DNA from: Doris montereyensis
Lineage: Eukaryota > Mollusca > Gastropoda > Nudibranchia > Dorididae
DNA: 64,000 nucleotides
Reading direction: 5' to 3'
NCBI GenBank assembly: GCA_037039925.1
Contig: JAXRKP010000645.1
Location: 185,408 to 249,407, forward strand
Below, in pieces: positions 43,508-60,654 of the stretch. The notes beneath the pieces were generated by a model. That model saw nothing but the letters and a program-made list of their open reading frames with translations, was not told where the DNA came from and did not search any database. Made by a program: the position numbers and the translations under genes. How positions within the stretch are numbered: position 1 is the first letter of the stretch; each line of letters opens with the position of its first letter.

Positions 43508-45863
43508 TCAACCATCTGAAAATAAATCAAAAATCAAAATTGAGCTTTTGCCCATACAAATGTTTAACTAACTTGGTAAAATATTGTTTAATTGCATTGC
43601 AAGCACCAAATATTGATTAGATGTGGTCCATACAGGTGAACACTCAATACCAAAAAGAGATAACACAATTGTGAAAATAGGATATGCAATCACTCCATTT
43701 CCTTAACTTAGTGCCATTTTATAATATTGCATCATTAATTATTGTGAACAGTTGTGATGAAATACAAAATTATAATATTTGTACCAAGAAGTTTTTAAGA
43801 ATCATACAATATATAGATAAAGAAGAGATGCTCTGTTTGAAAACTTGAAATATGAATAGGTACATGAATTGCTTCAACTTCAAATGAAGGTATAATTTCC
43901 TTGTTCATCAAAGAATAAAAAACAAATGTCCTCTAAAAAGACAGAAGAAAAAATCAATTGAGAGTTAATTAAACGTTTACCTCAAATAATGTTTGGCATC
44001 AAGTTATCGGATATCCAAAAGATATTGCAAAGTTTTCTTGGCATTGCAATAGCTCTATATTTGTTCTTCACTACATTTAATGTCATACATGTATATTTCT
44101 CAAGCACAAAAATTGTCTAAAAAAGTTGAACATAAATCCTGTTTTAGAAGAACAAAAAAAAAGTGGAATGCTTCCCTATCAGACCAGATCTTCATCAAAT
44201 CTTTATTACGTCATTCCTTAGATAACATGAAAATAAGCTTTTATCTTTCATATCTATAATAAAACATTTAGTGGTCATCAACTTTGAACGATAGAACCTA
44301 CAAAAAACCCTGTCATATTGGAGTACCTGTTTCAAGTGAAATTATATCAGTCACAGGCAAACATTTAACACATACAAATTTAAAAGCATATGACAGGAAT
44401 CAAAACGTTATGGTGTGAAAATATAAAAAAAAGTCCATATGTATTCTTGTTTACTTTAAAGTGATTACCAAACACTTATATATGTGTACTCACAAGTGCT
44501 AGCCTCATCATTGGAGTCTCTATCATCCATCAGATCAGTATCAGGGTCATCATTGGTATCACTTTCTTCTTCTTCCTCACATTCTTCTTCATCTTCCTCT
44601 TCATCTTCTTCCAAATGCTGCTTGAAAGTGAAACATTTACATGTTATCATGAAATACACTAATAGTTTAGTTATTGTCATGAAGTGCATGAAATCAAATA
44701 TTCATACAAAATGTTACCAAAGCATTTAACCTAAACAAAATTTTATCTGGAATCGGTTTCTAAATGAAGTGATCAGAAACAAAGAATTTTGTGCAAGTGT
44801 TGTTCTGAGAACAAAACTTTATTCTCAGGAAAATAGCTCTGTTTCATTTCTAAATAGTATAAAAGTTTGTTTATTTGAGGATTTTGGGTGCAAAATCTGA
44901 AAAATGGGAACTTAAGACTAGCCTTTAGACTCAACATTGAACACGGCATTACAGGATTTCATTTTCTACATGGTGAAGCATTAATGCATTTAGCATTCTA
45001 GAGGCACTATTTGCACATACTGAGTGTAGCAGAAAATCATGTCAACCTACGTCACTTTGCTTTTGCTTCAAGTTCAAGTTTAGATCTAGTTTATCGTTTT
45101 TCCATAGATTCCCAGCCAGAGACTCTTATAAAATAATACAAATATACACAGTAACATTTTTCTGACATTAAGAGTATGTAAATTGAGTGAGAAAGACAAG
45201 AATTGGCAGTGTTGATGCAACAAACGGCGATCCCATGTAAACAACAATCAAGATAGATCAAGATCTTTAAAGCCATTTGATTGAAGGCACAATTTCTTTC
45301 ATCATCTTACAAAGTCTGTAATATCTTAAAAAGTAATCAAGGTACATCTGAATAATTCATTGGAAAGTTGGTTCAGAATATGAAAAGCTATTACTATTAG
45401 ACATCACCTATATCTCAATTTTGCAACTTGCTGAGAAATGGGTTCTTTCCATAGACAAACACACATGAGCTAATCAAAATCATTATTATTTAGGAGCATG
45501 TTTTAATCTGTTTACAGGTTATGTGTGCCATTAGCTTCATATACGGGGCAAATGAGTAATCAGAAAAGGGCATTTTTTAAGAGAAAGAATACAAGTTTTT
45601 TTCAGTTTCAGACAGGAAATAATTAAATAATGCAGCCACTTGAGCTTCTAATTCTTAAACTTAAGAATTTAACATTCCACATGTATCAATATTGTCAGAC
45701 TGGTCATAAAAAATAAATAAATTAAAAGCAACAATAAGGATGCTTCTTTTACTAATTTAAAGAAAACATTTATTACAAAAATAAAACATTTAAAAATATC
45801 TTTTACCTCTGATGACTTGCCAATTGGAGCAACATTACTGTCTTTCATTGCAATAGCTTTCAT
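43508..45863 (-). CDS. ANAPC15: Anaphase-promoting complex subunit 15 (partial)
   Basis: Exon 45863-45807 codes MKAIAMKDSNVAPIGKSSE, matching the family core in which a KD.N..PIGK motif precedes an acidic tract. Exon 44620-44494 continues in phase (QHLEEDEEEDEEECEEEEES, then DTNDDPDTDLMDDRDSNDEA). A likely last exon, 43515-43508, adds two residues and a stop after TTTTCAG, shorter than the vertebrate tail. ANAPC15 is a small APC/C subunit that promotes mitotic checkpoint complex turnover and Cdc20 ubiquitination. The N-terminal exon (LFP..TPR..LWF type) was not found, so the gene is incomplete here. An acidic tract alone would be weak evidence; the PIGK exon in correct phase makes the call good. 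Confidence 0.75.
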
Positions 45864-45924
45864 CTGCAAGCGTAAGAAAAGACAATTTCAATTTTAAACC
45901 AGATTTGTAGATGACAAAGCCATG

Positions 45925-46095
45925 CCTCTCAGCTGTAATAAAAAAGGTGCTGATAGCGAACTGTCTCTCTACCTGCCAGACAAGATGCCAAATTCATCCT
46001 CCTGGGCCAAGCAAACAGCGGTCATCGTCATAACAATGCTGTTGACAGAGAGTTTTACTCTAACTGCTACACAGCACAGCATCCCGTTGCAGATG
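45925..46095. other. GC-richer unexplained patch
   Basis: About 170 bp clearly less AT-rich than the surroundings (CCTCCTGGGCCAAGCAAACA, GCGGTCATCGTCATAAC). It lies just upstream of the ANAPC15 PIGK exon on the minus strand. No frame gives a recognisable protein and it does not encode the missing ANAPC15 N-terminus. Confidence 0.3.
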
Positions 46096-46359
46096 TTTTT
46101 TTAATGTTATATATTATATGCAAAACGATCACTGGACGATCAAATTATCAATCCTTAAACTGTGTCTCTCTAACGTACGATATGAAAACAATTGAGGTTA
46201 ATCATTGTTAACCAAATGAAAGATCTATGTCTAACCAATGGGGTGTTGGCGAGTGAGAAAAACTTTCATTGATTTGTTGTGTGCTTGTCAGGTAGAAAGG
46301 ATATATATGGATATTGGCCCTGCATATAAATTATGACTTATTAATCATAAGGGAGTGAT

Positions 46360-46510
46360 CATTGGCTACATAAAGCCCCCCCCCCCCCCCCCAAGGCTGC
46401 CCTGTCCCTCATTAAACTGATAGACGTTTAATAATAATAATGATACTTTATTAATCCTTTCCGGGAAACTCTTTTCACAGACATACTTAAAATAATAAAA
46501 GACAACAAGA
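46360..46510. mobile_element. Retroelement-tail fragment with C-run and (TAA)n
   Basis: A 16-base C-run (46,377-46,392) is followed by AAGGCTGCCCTGTCCCTCAT, then AATAATAATGATACTTTATT and AATCCTTTCCGGGAAACTC. The second part resembles the junction at 16,470-16,510. GGCTGCCCTGTCC is the reverse complement of part of the LINE 3' end at 28,850. Confidence 0.4.
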
Positions 46511-46519
46511 TACTTAATT

Positions 46520-47250
46520 CAATATATAACATATAAAAGTCATGGATCAATGCACACTAACAGTTCGAAATAATTTTAAACTTTTAACAGGTAAACATTG
46601 AAATAAATAAAAAGTGTTCTTCAAAATAGTATTCTTAAAAATAGAATAAAGAAATTCCATGTGAATATATCAGGTAAATGTATCAAGGTGTATAAATTGC
46701 AACTTTCTTTCAAAAAAGGCATGTACAGACAGATAGACACAAATGTCATCATTAAACTCAAGACATTAATACACAACATGATTTTACAATTACTATGCGC
46801 CCATGACACACCATGACAACCACAGGATTCAACAATGAGTATGCCCATGACATTTGTATTGCGTGTTTAATGTAAGGCAAAAAGATTTTAAATTCTCTCA
46901 GTTTTTGTGGGGACTGATAACCACCGCTGAGTTCTATTTGATTTGGATGTTATATTAATGTATGCAGGATTGAGATTGACATGTTGGGTAGGAACTAGAT
47001 TTAAATCATGGTTAAAGTCAAAGCCTTTCTTTGTGCATTAACGATAGATTGGCGGAATGCCGTAACCAGTCAGAGATCACAGCTGTGAGAACAGATCTAT
47101 AATAATGTGCAATACTTAGATCTAGAGTGTATCTATAATATTATTGCTTTGCCGGGCGCAAGTCACTGCAGCCTGGAAGAAACCACTTCCCGAACGTATC
47201 TATCGCAGTTTAATCAGTTTCTAATTGGAGGCAACCTCTCTGTCTCTCTT
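46520..47250. other. Intergenic, no gene recognised
   Basis: No exon with splice support. This is where the missing first ANAPC15 exon could lie, but none of the three minus-strand frames shows the expected motif. Confidence 0.3.
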
Positions 47251-48108
47251 TTAACTGATTCAGTCCCACGAGCCGCTCACAGTGGCGCCCGCTAAACCAG
47301 TAGGGTCCCATGAGTCGGTGACAATGGCTCGGTACATTTATTACGAGAATATAAAAACTAGAATTTCGAAAGTAACATTGTAAATTACTACATAGCTCTG
47401 CATGTTTTTTGGCTTTATTTTGAAACCAACTTTGCCGTAATTGATGAAGGTTTTCACCACGCTGGTGCCCTTACAATTGAAAGTGAAAGTAGATCTTGCT
47501 CTAAAAAATGATGAAACTGACTTAGAAGACCCTAGGCCTTCGACGTCTAGACCAAGTAGGAAGAGAAGGCTTGTAGAACTAGATGACAGTGTTATGCTAG
47601 TTCTGTCATTGTATTCTCTAGATCTATTCCTGGCTTGTTTCAGCATATGATGTGATTGTGTTGATATACTACAATTTTCATTTTTTTTTCATTTTTCATT
47701 TTATGGTCTTACAAAAAAAAATCATAAAAAATTCACTTTTCAATGGACTGTTGTGAAATTGTATGTGCACATTGGTAATAGAATACATGCAAGTCAAGCA
47801 ATTTGGATTATATCTAGCTGTTGGAAGCCTTTTGTAAGTAGAAATTTCCAAAATCAAATTTTGTCTTAACTTTTTTTTTTTTTTAACTCAACACAACACA
47901 ATTATCATTTCTCATACATATAATTATTGCCGGATTTAGGTTCCTCATTTATGCCTGAAACCAATGGTATATATTTAAACAAAATATGTTTACTATCAGT
48001 CTGTAGGCCACTAGACCTTTAAAACTAAGACCCCCTTTGCTTGAGTGGGTGGCTTCAGTAGGGGCTCTGGGCACAGCGGTTGAACACTGTGGGGACTGAA
48101 TCAGTTAA
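47251..48108 (+). mobile_element. piggyBac-like miniature element with TTAA target duplication
   Basis: TTAA at 47,251-47,254 and 48,105-48,108 flank perfect 13-bp inverted ends CTGATTCAGTCCC (47,255-47,267; complement at 48,092-48,104), with imperfect similarity for another ~40 bp (CACAGTGGCGCCC versus CCGCTGTGCCCAG). TTAA duplication is diagnostic of the piggyBac superfamily. Internal length 850 bp is too short for a transposase (about 600 residues), so it is a deletion derivative. Confidence 0.75.
47444..47650 (+). pseudogene. Residual N-terminal piece of a piggyBac-type transposase
   Basis: From ATG 47,444 the frame reads MKVFTTLVPLQLKVKVDLAL then KNDETDLEDPRPSTSRPSRK and RRLVELDD, then a hydrophobic end and a stop. 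An acidic stretch, PRPSTS and a basic cluster are common in the disordered start of piggyBac transposases. The DDE domain is absent. The assignment rests mainly on its position between TTAA-flanked inverted ends. Confidence 0.4.
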
Positions 48109-48659
48109 AGCAAAAAAAAATTAGGTTGATGTAGGTTGAATTTATAGGTAAATGTAGTTAAGATGTTCTTTGCTCTGTATTCTGTATAGCAAGATGTAAA
48201 TCTAGATCTTTTTTTTTTCGTTCATTTTATTCTTATTGTCTTTCACTTTTATTTATTTACCCATTCTTGGTGTTTTTCTTCCAACTGTGTTAATTCGCTT
48301 TCATCATCTCTGGGCTTGTCAATTTTAAACCAAAGTGATTCATCAACCCGCGGCATTAAAGGCGGGAAGAAAATTTTTGACATTGCTAGAGTAGTAGTTC
48401 TCTTTCAAGTGTAATCTGAGCACGAATCTGGGTTTTCTGGTTAAAAGTATATATATATATTTTATATACAAAGGAACACTTCTATAGATATAGCTTTGTC
48501 CAACTTCGTCACCAACCCGAAGTTGAAAGTCGAAATCAAGACCGAATTATAGCCACCAGCATAGAAGAGTTCGTTCGTTTTATTCCGGTGCTCATAAACT
48601 TTCAACTACTGGTACTAACTATCAACAAAGATAGTAAATTTTTAATGTCAACAAACTAA

Positions 48660-49330
<671 letters not shown>

Positions 49331-49669
49331 GCGATATATAGACATAGACAAACTTTCATTGGAATTCTCAGCATCCACCATATCATATTATCGACCATGA
49401 CATGATATATCGGCATATCGTGTACAATCCTATTCCGAGAAAAATGGAGTTGAAATCTCTCTCTAGTTTGCCGATTTATACATTGTATCTCGTTTATAAT
49501 AAATTTGAAAAATGAGATTATTATTTTCTTTTACCAGAATAGTATTCATATTTTATCTCCATTCATAATGGTTCTTATGAAAGTTGTTAAAAAATAAAAC
49601 CCAAATTGCTTTTATTCAATCTGGCAGCCGATACGTCGGTCTGCCATGCTACACCTGGATGGGTGAAGG

Positions 49670-49822
49670 CCAGATACGCATCTGCCACAGATATCAACAA
49701 TCATAATTATTATATGTCACATCTGCCACAAATATCGGCACTCATAATTTTAACTTTTGCCACTGATATCAGCAACCTTAATACATGTATGTGACAAATC
49801 TGTTACAAATATCGGCAATCTG
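49670..49822. repeat. Degenerate ~35-42-bp tandem repeat
   Basis: ATCTGCCACAGATATCAACA-ATCATAAT is followed by ATCTGCCACAAATATCGGCA, TTTTGCCACTGATATCAGCA and AATCTGTTACAAATATCGGC, each with AAT/ATGT filler: four units. Confidence 0.65.
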
Positions 49823-49824
49823 AA

Positions 49825-50040
49825 CGCAGTGTAGCAAAACCAAAGTGTTAGGAGTTAGTAATCACGACGACACTGGTTCAAAACCGCTGGGCCAGGTGGG
49901 GTTGTGTCTTAGGGAAAAGTACTCTCCTTGCTTTCCTCACTTGATTCAGGTGTGAATGAGTACCCAGCTATAGGTAGAGAAAGATCTTGTCAGTAGTATT
50001 AGTACCTTTCCTACTGGTTATATACCTACACAACATGGAG
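49825..50040 (+). mobile_element. tRNA-derived SINE (family C)
   Basis: B-box-like GGTTCAAAACC (49,878-49,888) after a tRNA-like leader, then GGCCAGGTGGGGTTGTGTCT, AGGGAAAAGTACTCTCC, CTTTCCTCACTTGATTCAGG and TGTGAATGAGTACC. Only one copy in the window, so family status rests on the Pol III promoter resemblance. Confidence 0.5.
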
Positions 50041-50102
50041 TACAAAAATGATAAACGAAAACAAATGGCAACCCAACAAAGGAAGACAGGATAATTTTCC
50101 TT

Positions 50103-50130
50103 AGTGGAGTTGTCATTTATTGTCGTTTGT
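50103..50130 (-). repeat. Short fragment of the hammerhead-like inverted-repeat element
   Basis: TAGTGGAGTTGTCATTTATT followed by GTC is the reverse complement of the left flank GACAATAAGTGACAACTCCA(C/T)TA of the copies at 22,420 and 58,862, with one mismatch. Confidence 0.5.
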
Positions 50131-50189
50131 TACGTTTAACTTCACTCCACTGCAGTTCCTTTGTGTTATAGCTTGGAGTACAGCAGGTT

Positions 50190-50480
50190 ATCGGAAGAAC
50201 CATACAAAAAGACTTGTTGGATGGAATGTTGCAGGATGTCAATCAACTTTGTGTCAACTAAGAAGAAGAAGAAGCAAGAGAGGTCTGGATGGCGAGCTGT
50301 TCTCTCTGCCTTATGTACCTGACGGTACAAGGGGGGAATAAGTAAGTAAGTAAGCAAGCTAGTTGGCAAGTAAGTAAGTAAGTAAGTAAGTAAATAAGTA
50401 AGTAAGTAAGTGAGTAAATGAGTAAGTAAGTAATTAAGTAAGTAAGTCAATAAGTCAGTAAGCCAATAAGTGAGTGTAAG
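50190..50480 (+). mobile_element. Retroposon tail with (TAAG)n array
   Basis: AACTAAGAAGAAGAAGAAGC, GAGAGGTCTGGATGGCGAGC and CTGACGGTACAAGGGGGGAA lead directly into about 140 bp of TAAG repeats with GCAAG/TCAG variants. A SINE/LINE 3' end with an expanded tail is the likely explanation. Confidence 0.5.
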
Positions 50481-51385
50481 TAAAATAAGTAGCTGATTTG
50501 ATCCTCTGGAAGCTGCGTTCCATAACGAACTTTGACTTTGCTATTTGAGACAATTGTAGGCCTACTTAATAAAGGGAGTTAAGTTATCAAAACGTACATT
50601 GCTTTGATTATTTTCCTAAACGTGTGTACTATAATAAATGAAAGACGCTGCCCGGTTTTAATTGTTTTCAGATTTAATTATTGTCTTTGTGTTAAACAAA
50701 AAATCGTTTTCGCTCTGTCATCATTACTTTTTATATTGGAAATTCATACAGCAGCAGTGTTTTTTCCTCTCAAATTTACTCATTCGTCATGTGTTAAACA
50801 TCTTGGATTTCGTTTAATGTTTTATTTATTCTTGTTTGTTTTTGTTTTTCTTTTTCTGTTGTTTTATTTTGGGAGGGAAGCGAGGAGGTAGTGGTGGGGG
50901 GGGGGGGTTGTTGCTTATATATGGGTTACGTTTTTTCATTGGGGGAGGGGGTGGGGTGGGTTATGTTTTATTTTCATTTGTTTTCTGTTTTCGTTGTTGT
51001 CTCCGGTCTGTTTCGAACCAGTTTGTTCTGATTGGCTTCTCAAATACTCTTTTAGCGAGTGAAGACATTATTTCACTGATTTATTTCAAACATAAAACAA
51101 AATATATTCTCCTGAGATGAATTTGCAACTTTGGGGTGTGGTAAAAGTTGTAGGAGACAAAGAAGCAGGAACTTACCGTTCACTGCATTCTTAGTTTTAA
51201 TTTATGTTTTAAAATCAAACCGCAATCTATGTTAAAAAAGTAAGGAAAAGAAAAGAACAAGGAAAGAGATAAAGAAAGAAATATCATCGAGACCATGAAT
51301 GCCGTTAAGCCTACACATCAGATTGATGTAAGGTGAAACTAACAACGCGAAAAAGGGAGACACGAACAGGAATGAAAAGTATTAT
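50480..51385. other. Intergenic, T/G-rich, no gene recognised
   Basis: Contains G-runs at about 50,894-50,907 and 50,940-50,960. Open frames through them are low-complexity. Confidence 0.4.
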
Positions 51386-51387
51386 TA

Positions 51388-51843
<456 letters not shown>

Positions 51844-52289
51844 AGGTTGATGATATATGCTCAAGTCCTCCTGCATACACCGTGGTACTCACAGATTTTT
51901 CTGAGAAGTTTTATCAGCATGTGTTAAATAATGACTTGGTTTGAATTATGTCACATCTACTGATTTTACAGCAATATTTGACAGGCGCGCACCACGAGTC
52001 TGCATTATAATCATGGAGGAGGAGACTATTTATAAATTTGGCATTTTGTTGTGTGCAAATGTTCATAAAAAGTGCTTCGAGGGTTTACGGAGAGTGTTGA
52101 CATGAGTACGATAAGGGTTTATGGGAAGCTTGCATGAAGAGCTGTCATTGAGAAAGGCCTATGCCTGTTGGGTGTGTAGACTTTCGACACCAACTTATTT
52201 TGCATCTCACTTTGGAAAGTGACATGGTGAATCCTCCAATAAGAATCTGTACATCAAAATTATGCCTAACCTGCTATATACCACCTGAT

Positions 52290-52795
52290 ATGGTACTCTC
52301 TTGATATTTTTCTTCTCCCTTCTCTAATGAGACGCACGAAGGATACTATTTCAAACTGGCTCCCTGTATAATTCAGGATTAAGGTCAAAGTTTCTGACGC
52401 TTTTCTTTAAATGTCTCAAGGAACAAGCTTCAAAATATCTCTAACATTTGATTGATATGAAAACACAAAGTCGAGATTTACGGCCACCCAAAGATGTTCT
52501 AGTTTTGGAAATCCACAGAGTGAAATTGAACGCAAGAGAAAGAGTTTTATTTTTTTCCTTTTCCGAGGCCTTCAATTTGGAACGACCTGCCTTTGATATC
52601 AGAAACTCACAGTCTCTGGAGAAGTTTGAGGAAAAACTGAAAAACTTAAATTTTTTTATTGCATTTGCAAAAAAATCTCTATATCTATGCTTGTTGTGAT
52701 GTAACTATTTTGACCATTGTAAAGCGTCTAGAGCTCATGGTATTATGAGGTGCTTGCGCTCTATAAATGTATATTATTATTATCATTATTATTAA
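52290..52795 (+). mobile_element. 3'-terminal fragment of a CR1/L2/Jockey-type LINE
   Basis: Degenerate C-terminal RT-protein sequence (FNLERPAFDIRNSQSLEKFE, EKLKNL; compare the common LINE ending W..LP..IR...SL..FK..LK) is followed by TAAAGCGTCTAGAGCTCATG, GGTGCTTGCGCTCTATAAAT and a TATTATTATTATCATTATT tail. 5'-truncated and frame-broken. Confidence 0.65.
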
Positions 52796-52799
52796 CTGC

Positions 52800-54775
52800 T
52801 GAGGTTATGTTAATATTATTGGCTGGCTGCATATAATCGGTTATATGAAGAAACAAATCGTATTTTTTGTTGTATAATCAATGGCTTTAAAAAGGTCTTT
52901 GATCGTTGGGACAGGTGCGTCATTCTCAATTCAAATGTAGTTGCATCATACATGCTTCATGCTCAGACAGATTTAAGGTTTGTCTTTTAAGAAAACCAAC
53001 CACCACCAACTCATGAACCGTCTTCATCTTGTAGTTACTTTTTTAGCAGGCAAAGATCCAAGCCCACAAATACCTCAAAACCAGAGCCTTTGGCCTACGT
53101 TGCCTTTCTTTCACAAAGTAGGAAGCCTAACATAGAAGTAAAATGTCAACGAGGCAACTCGTTCCCTGTTTAAAAAAAAAAAAGTTTGTTTAAAAGAGAA
53201 AAAAGTTTCTATTTCAGACCCTAACCCCAATACAACGTGTAGGAGGACTATTAGTCATTAATAATATGATGCAATCTCAAAGGCATATTCATCAATGTGC
53301 TTAACCATTTTGTGTTTTCTTTATTGAGAAGCCTAAACTAGACGAGTTCTAAATTTAACCTTTGCGTACTCGAGACTAAGTCGAGACCCGAACAAGGCGG
53401 ACAATCAGTGGGTTTTTTTGTTTTTTTTCAGTACTGCACGCAAGATGCGCGCCCCGATTCTGTGATGTTTACTTTTCCTAAACCTTTCATCACTCCTACA
53501 TGTAAGAGACAGAAATAATCTTGTGGACAAAGAAGGAAGTCTAGCTAACGTTGCCAGTGTAAAATGCGCCTGTCCGTCTGCTAACACTGCCCATCCCAAG
53601 GCGACACAGTCTATGTGTTTAGTTTCTTTAATTCCTTAATTAACAAGACGGGCAATGACGCGGGAGGAATGGGGTGGAGTCTAAGGATGGGATAGAGAGG
53701 GTTCGGTCGTCATGGCATAATGTACAACTTCAGTCTAGTTAAACTTTAATCGGACGTAGTGTCAGAAAGTGCCTTTGAAGGAGGTATAGAAAATTGAGGG
53801 AGGGATAGTTCATCAATATACATATATTTCAACATGCATAAAAGCCTAAAATTTAAACTATGGTGTTGAAGTGTTTTAGACAGGGGTGGAGCGAAAGAGG
53901 GAGCTATTTAACAACCCTTTTCGCCCTGTAAATAAATATATTTGCAGTTCATCTACCTTACTTCTTACTCTTTGAAACGAAAACAAAAACAAGCACACAA
54001 ACAAATGCAACAACACACAGGGACTCTAGACATTTTAGCTTGTCGCATTCCAAGCTTTGCTTTATATTCATTCGATGCTGCTTATTCTTCTGATTATCCG
54101 TCTACTACTACTGCTACTACTATTACTACTACAACTACTGCAACTACACTATTACTACTCTACTACTACTAATATTACTACTACTACTAAAAACGAGGAA
54201 AACGCAGGAATATATTGTTTTAAAAAATCCAATAAAAACGAAAACCCGCTAGGCCAACTTAGATTATTGGCAACATCCTGGCACTTCATTATGCATCAAA
54301 CACGCTCATTACACATACACACACACACACACACACACGTACATCAGATGGGATATCTTAAAGCTTTTAAATTGCAGTCTGTGTGAATGATACGTCTGGT
54401 GTAACTTAATTGACAGTTAATTTGGATTCACACCGGATCGGTAATATCAACATTAAAAATGACTTTGATCGAAGGCAAGTCGTGACATAAAGGAAAGAAA
54501 CCAATAACAAAAAATGGAGAAAAGAAAAGACCACTAAACAATGTTAATGTTATTCTTAGCTCATAATCTTTATGATAATAATGAATCAGACTATAACTTT
54601 TAATAATAATAGAGCGATGGCCACTTTATCTCACTTGTTTACTGGCAAAACGGTGAACGTAAGAAGTGTAATCAACAAAGTAGGATGTAAAGTTATGCAC
54701 TTTCAGAGCAATGGCAGAAGGAACATCAATTGTCAGGATGTGCTTTCTTAATCTCGAATAACCAGCATGATAAAA
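52800..54775. other. Intergenic, triplet-rich, no gene recognised
   Basis: Nothing splice-supported. (TACTAC)n at 54,100-54,190 and a short (CA)n at 54,312-54,338 are the only repeats. 53,405-53,600 is somewhat GC-richer. Confidence 0.4.
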
Positions 54776-54779
54776 GAAA

Positions 54780-55714
<935 letters not shown>

Positions 55715-56160
55715 CTGCATCTTCGCTGACAGCTCTGGAGCCATCTCGCTGTGTATTTGTTTTTTAAATTTAGATTATGGTAGCAAACTGTTGAGCCCAA
55801 CTACATGTAGTTTACACACCTTGCTTCTTAACAACTTGCTAAATTTAGCGTGTACTAAATCAGCTAATGTAAATTTGATCCATCTGTGCTCCCCTTACTA
55901 AGTCACTGTCCTTTTCAATTTCAGGATTCAATCTCCATTTTTCACTTATACTGCTCTACCTGTCAACGTTTGTTAATTTATGTTGATTATTGCATTTGGC
56001 CCAGTTTACGTTCTTTGCTAATCCAACTCACAATCAATAACTAATTGGAGTTTGGTTTGGTGTTTGTTTGGTTTTTTTTTCAGCTCAACTTTTTGTATTG
56101 CAAGAAAGGCACATGGAAAGATATTATACAGATACATGTTGGACGAATAAATAGAGATAG

Positions 56161-56280
<120 letters not shown>

Positions 56281-56484
56281 AGAGATAGGGGGGAGGGGTT
56301 GGGACACACAGGGACATGGAAAAACAGAATGACGCTAATGACAGAGAAAATTGTTCTAATTGTAGTGTAGCATACATATGGCTACCTGGTGTGTTAACAA
56401 ATATGCATTAATAATATATGGTACTATTTACATGGATTTAAAGTATAATATAATTCTGAATTCTGAGGAGACTCGATGATCCAG

Positions 56485-56790
56485 AGTCCAGAGGCAAGAT
56501 GTCGGCTTCTGAACCAAAAGGTCGTGGATTCAAGCCCCAACGATCGAGATTATTCGAGTGCCCCCCCTTACACTCCTCCAACCCGATCCAGGTAGGTGGA
56601 TCGACACCGGCTCATCGGAGACAGACGATAAAAACGGAGGTGCCGTGAGCAGATCAAAACTCTCTATGCACGTTAAAGATCCCTTATTGATAAAAGAGCA
56701 GTTCAGGTAAATTAAAATCCTACCTAAACCCCGAGATCACCTTAGCTGTAGAGGCGAGTGATATCAAATAAAAAATAAATAAAATAAAAT
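56485..56790 (+). mobile_element. SINE family B copy
   Basis: tRNA-like head with B-box-like GGATTCAAGCC (56,525-56,535), core GATCCAGGTAGGTGGATCGA, ATCGGAGACAGACGATAAAA, TGCACGTTAAAGATCC, CCGAGATCACCTTAGCTGTA and an A-rich AAATAAA tail. Confidence 0.8.
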
Positions 56791-57132
56791 TATGATTTAC
56801 AAGTTATTGAAATCAAGGCCACTATGTTTAATTGAACAATAACACATTTTTATTATCATCTGCAACACATTTCGAACAATTCGAATTAAACACGAGAAGC
56901 TGAGTAAGAGAAGAGTTGTTAACTTATTTTTAGCAATGACTCAAAACCTCACTTCCTCATCCGTCTCTAAATACTCTTCTTATAGTTTGTTTTTGGTTTT
57001 CCCCTTTCGCGTTTGTGTGTGTGTGGCGGCGGGGGGGGGGGGTGTTTCAAGGGAAGAGGTGGATATGAATGAATAAATGTTAAATTAACCAAGATAACCA
57101 TGCATTATGTGATAGGGTACTTTGTTCAATGT

Positions 57133-57146
57133 ATCTCTCTCTGTCT

Positions 57147-57218
<72 letters not shown>
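57133..57218. repeat. (CT)n microsatellite
   Basis: Short CTGTCTCTCGCTCG lead, then pure CT to 57,217, just beyond the 3' end of the beta-thymosin gene. Confidence 0.95.
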
Positions 57219-57219
<1 letters not shown>

Positions 57220-57655
57220 ATTTCCAAAGCGTTTTAACATAGCAAATAAGACGCAAACAATCAAAGATTCAAAGTTTGATTCAACATGCTTTAATTGAAA
57301 AGAAGAAAGAATAACAGCACCGTTGATATAGAAAATCGCTAAGAAAAAGATTGCAATTTAGTTTTAAGGCTCAAGATACAAAACTTGTTTTGGTCCAGGC
57401 AGCAATGAATTAAATAAAATATTCAAAGGTATCCGGTGTTCAATCCAATATGAAAGCATGATCAGAAAAAATGCGAAACAAAACATTGATGAGCAATTTT
57501 TGTATTCTTAAAGTAAACAATAAAAAGTGCTAGGCATTTGTTCCTCATTCACTCCGCAAGAGACCTCTTTGACGGTGTTAGCATCAGAGCATCTCTGTCA
57601 TTCACACACTTCAACAGCTCTACAACGACGACAGCCATTCGACTTGACTTTTGAC

Positions 57656-60532
<2,877 letters not shown>

Positions 60533-60592
60533 TCAACTAGTTTTGAATAGACAAGTGAGACAATGTTAAGTTTAAAGTCCATGATTGTCCAT

Positions 60593-60600
60593 CACACACA

Positions 60601-60650
<50 letters not shown>
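60593..60650. repeat. (CA)n microsatellite upstream of the beta-thymosin start
   Basis: About 56 bp of CA repeat some 90 bases 5' of the beta-thymosin ATG on the minus strand. Confidence 0.95.
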
Positions 60651-60652
<2 letters not shown>

Positions 60653-60654
60653 AT

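Noticed and set aside
47341..47646. Minus-strand 101-codon frame in the piggyBac-like element
   Set aside because: Antisense to the more protein-like PRPSTS frame and without motifs.
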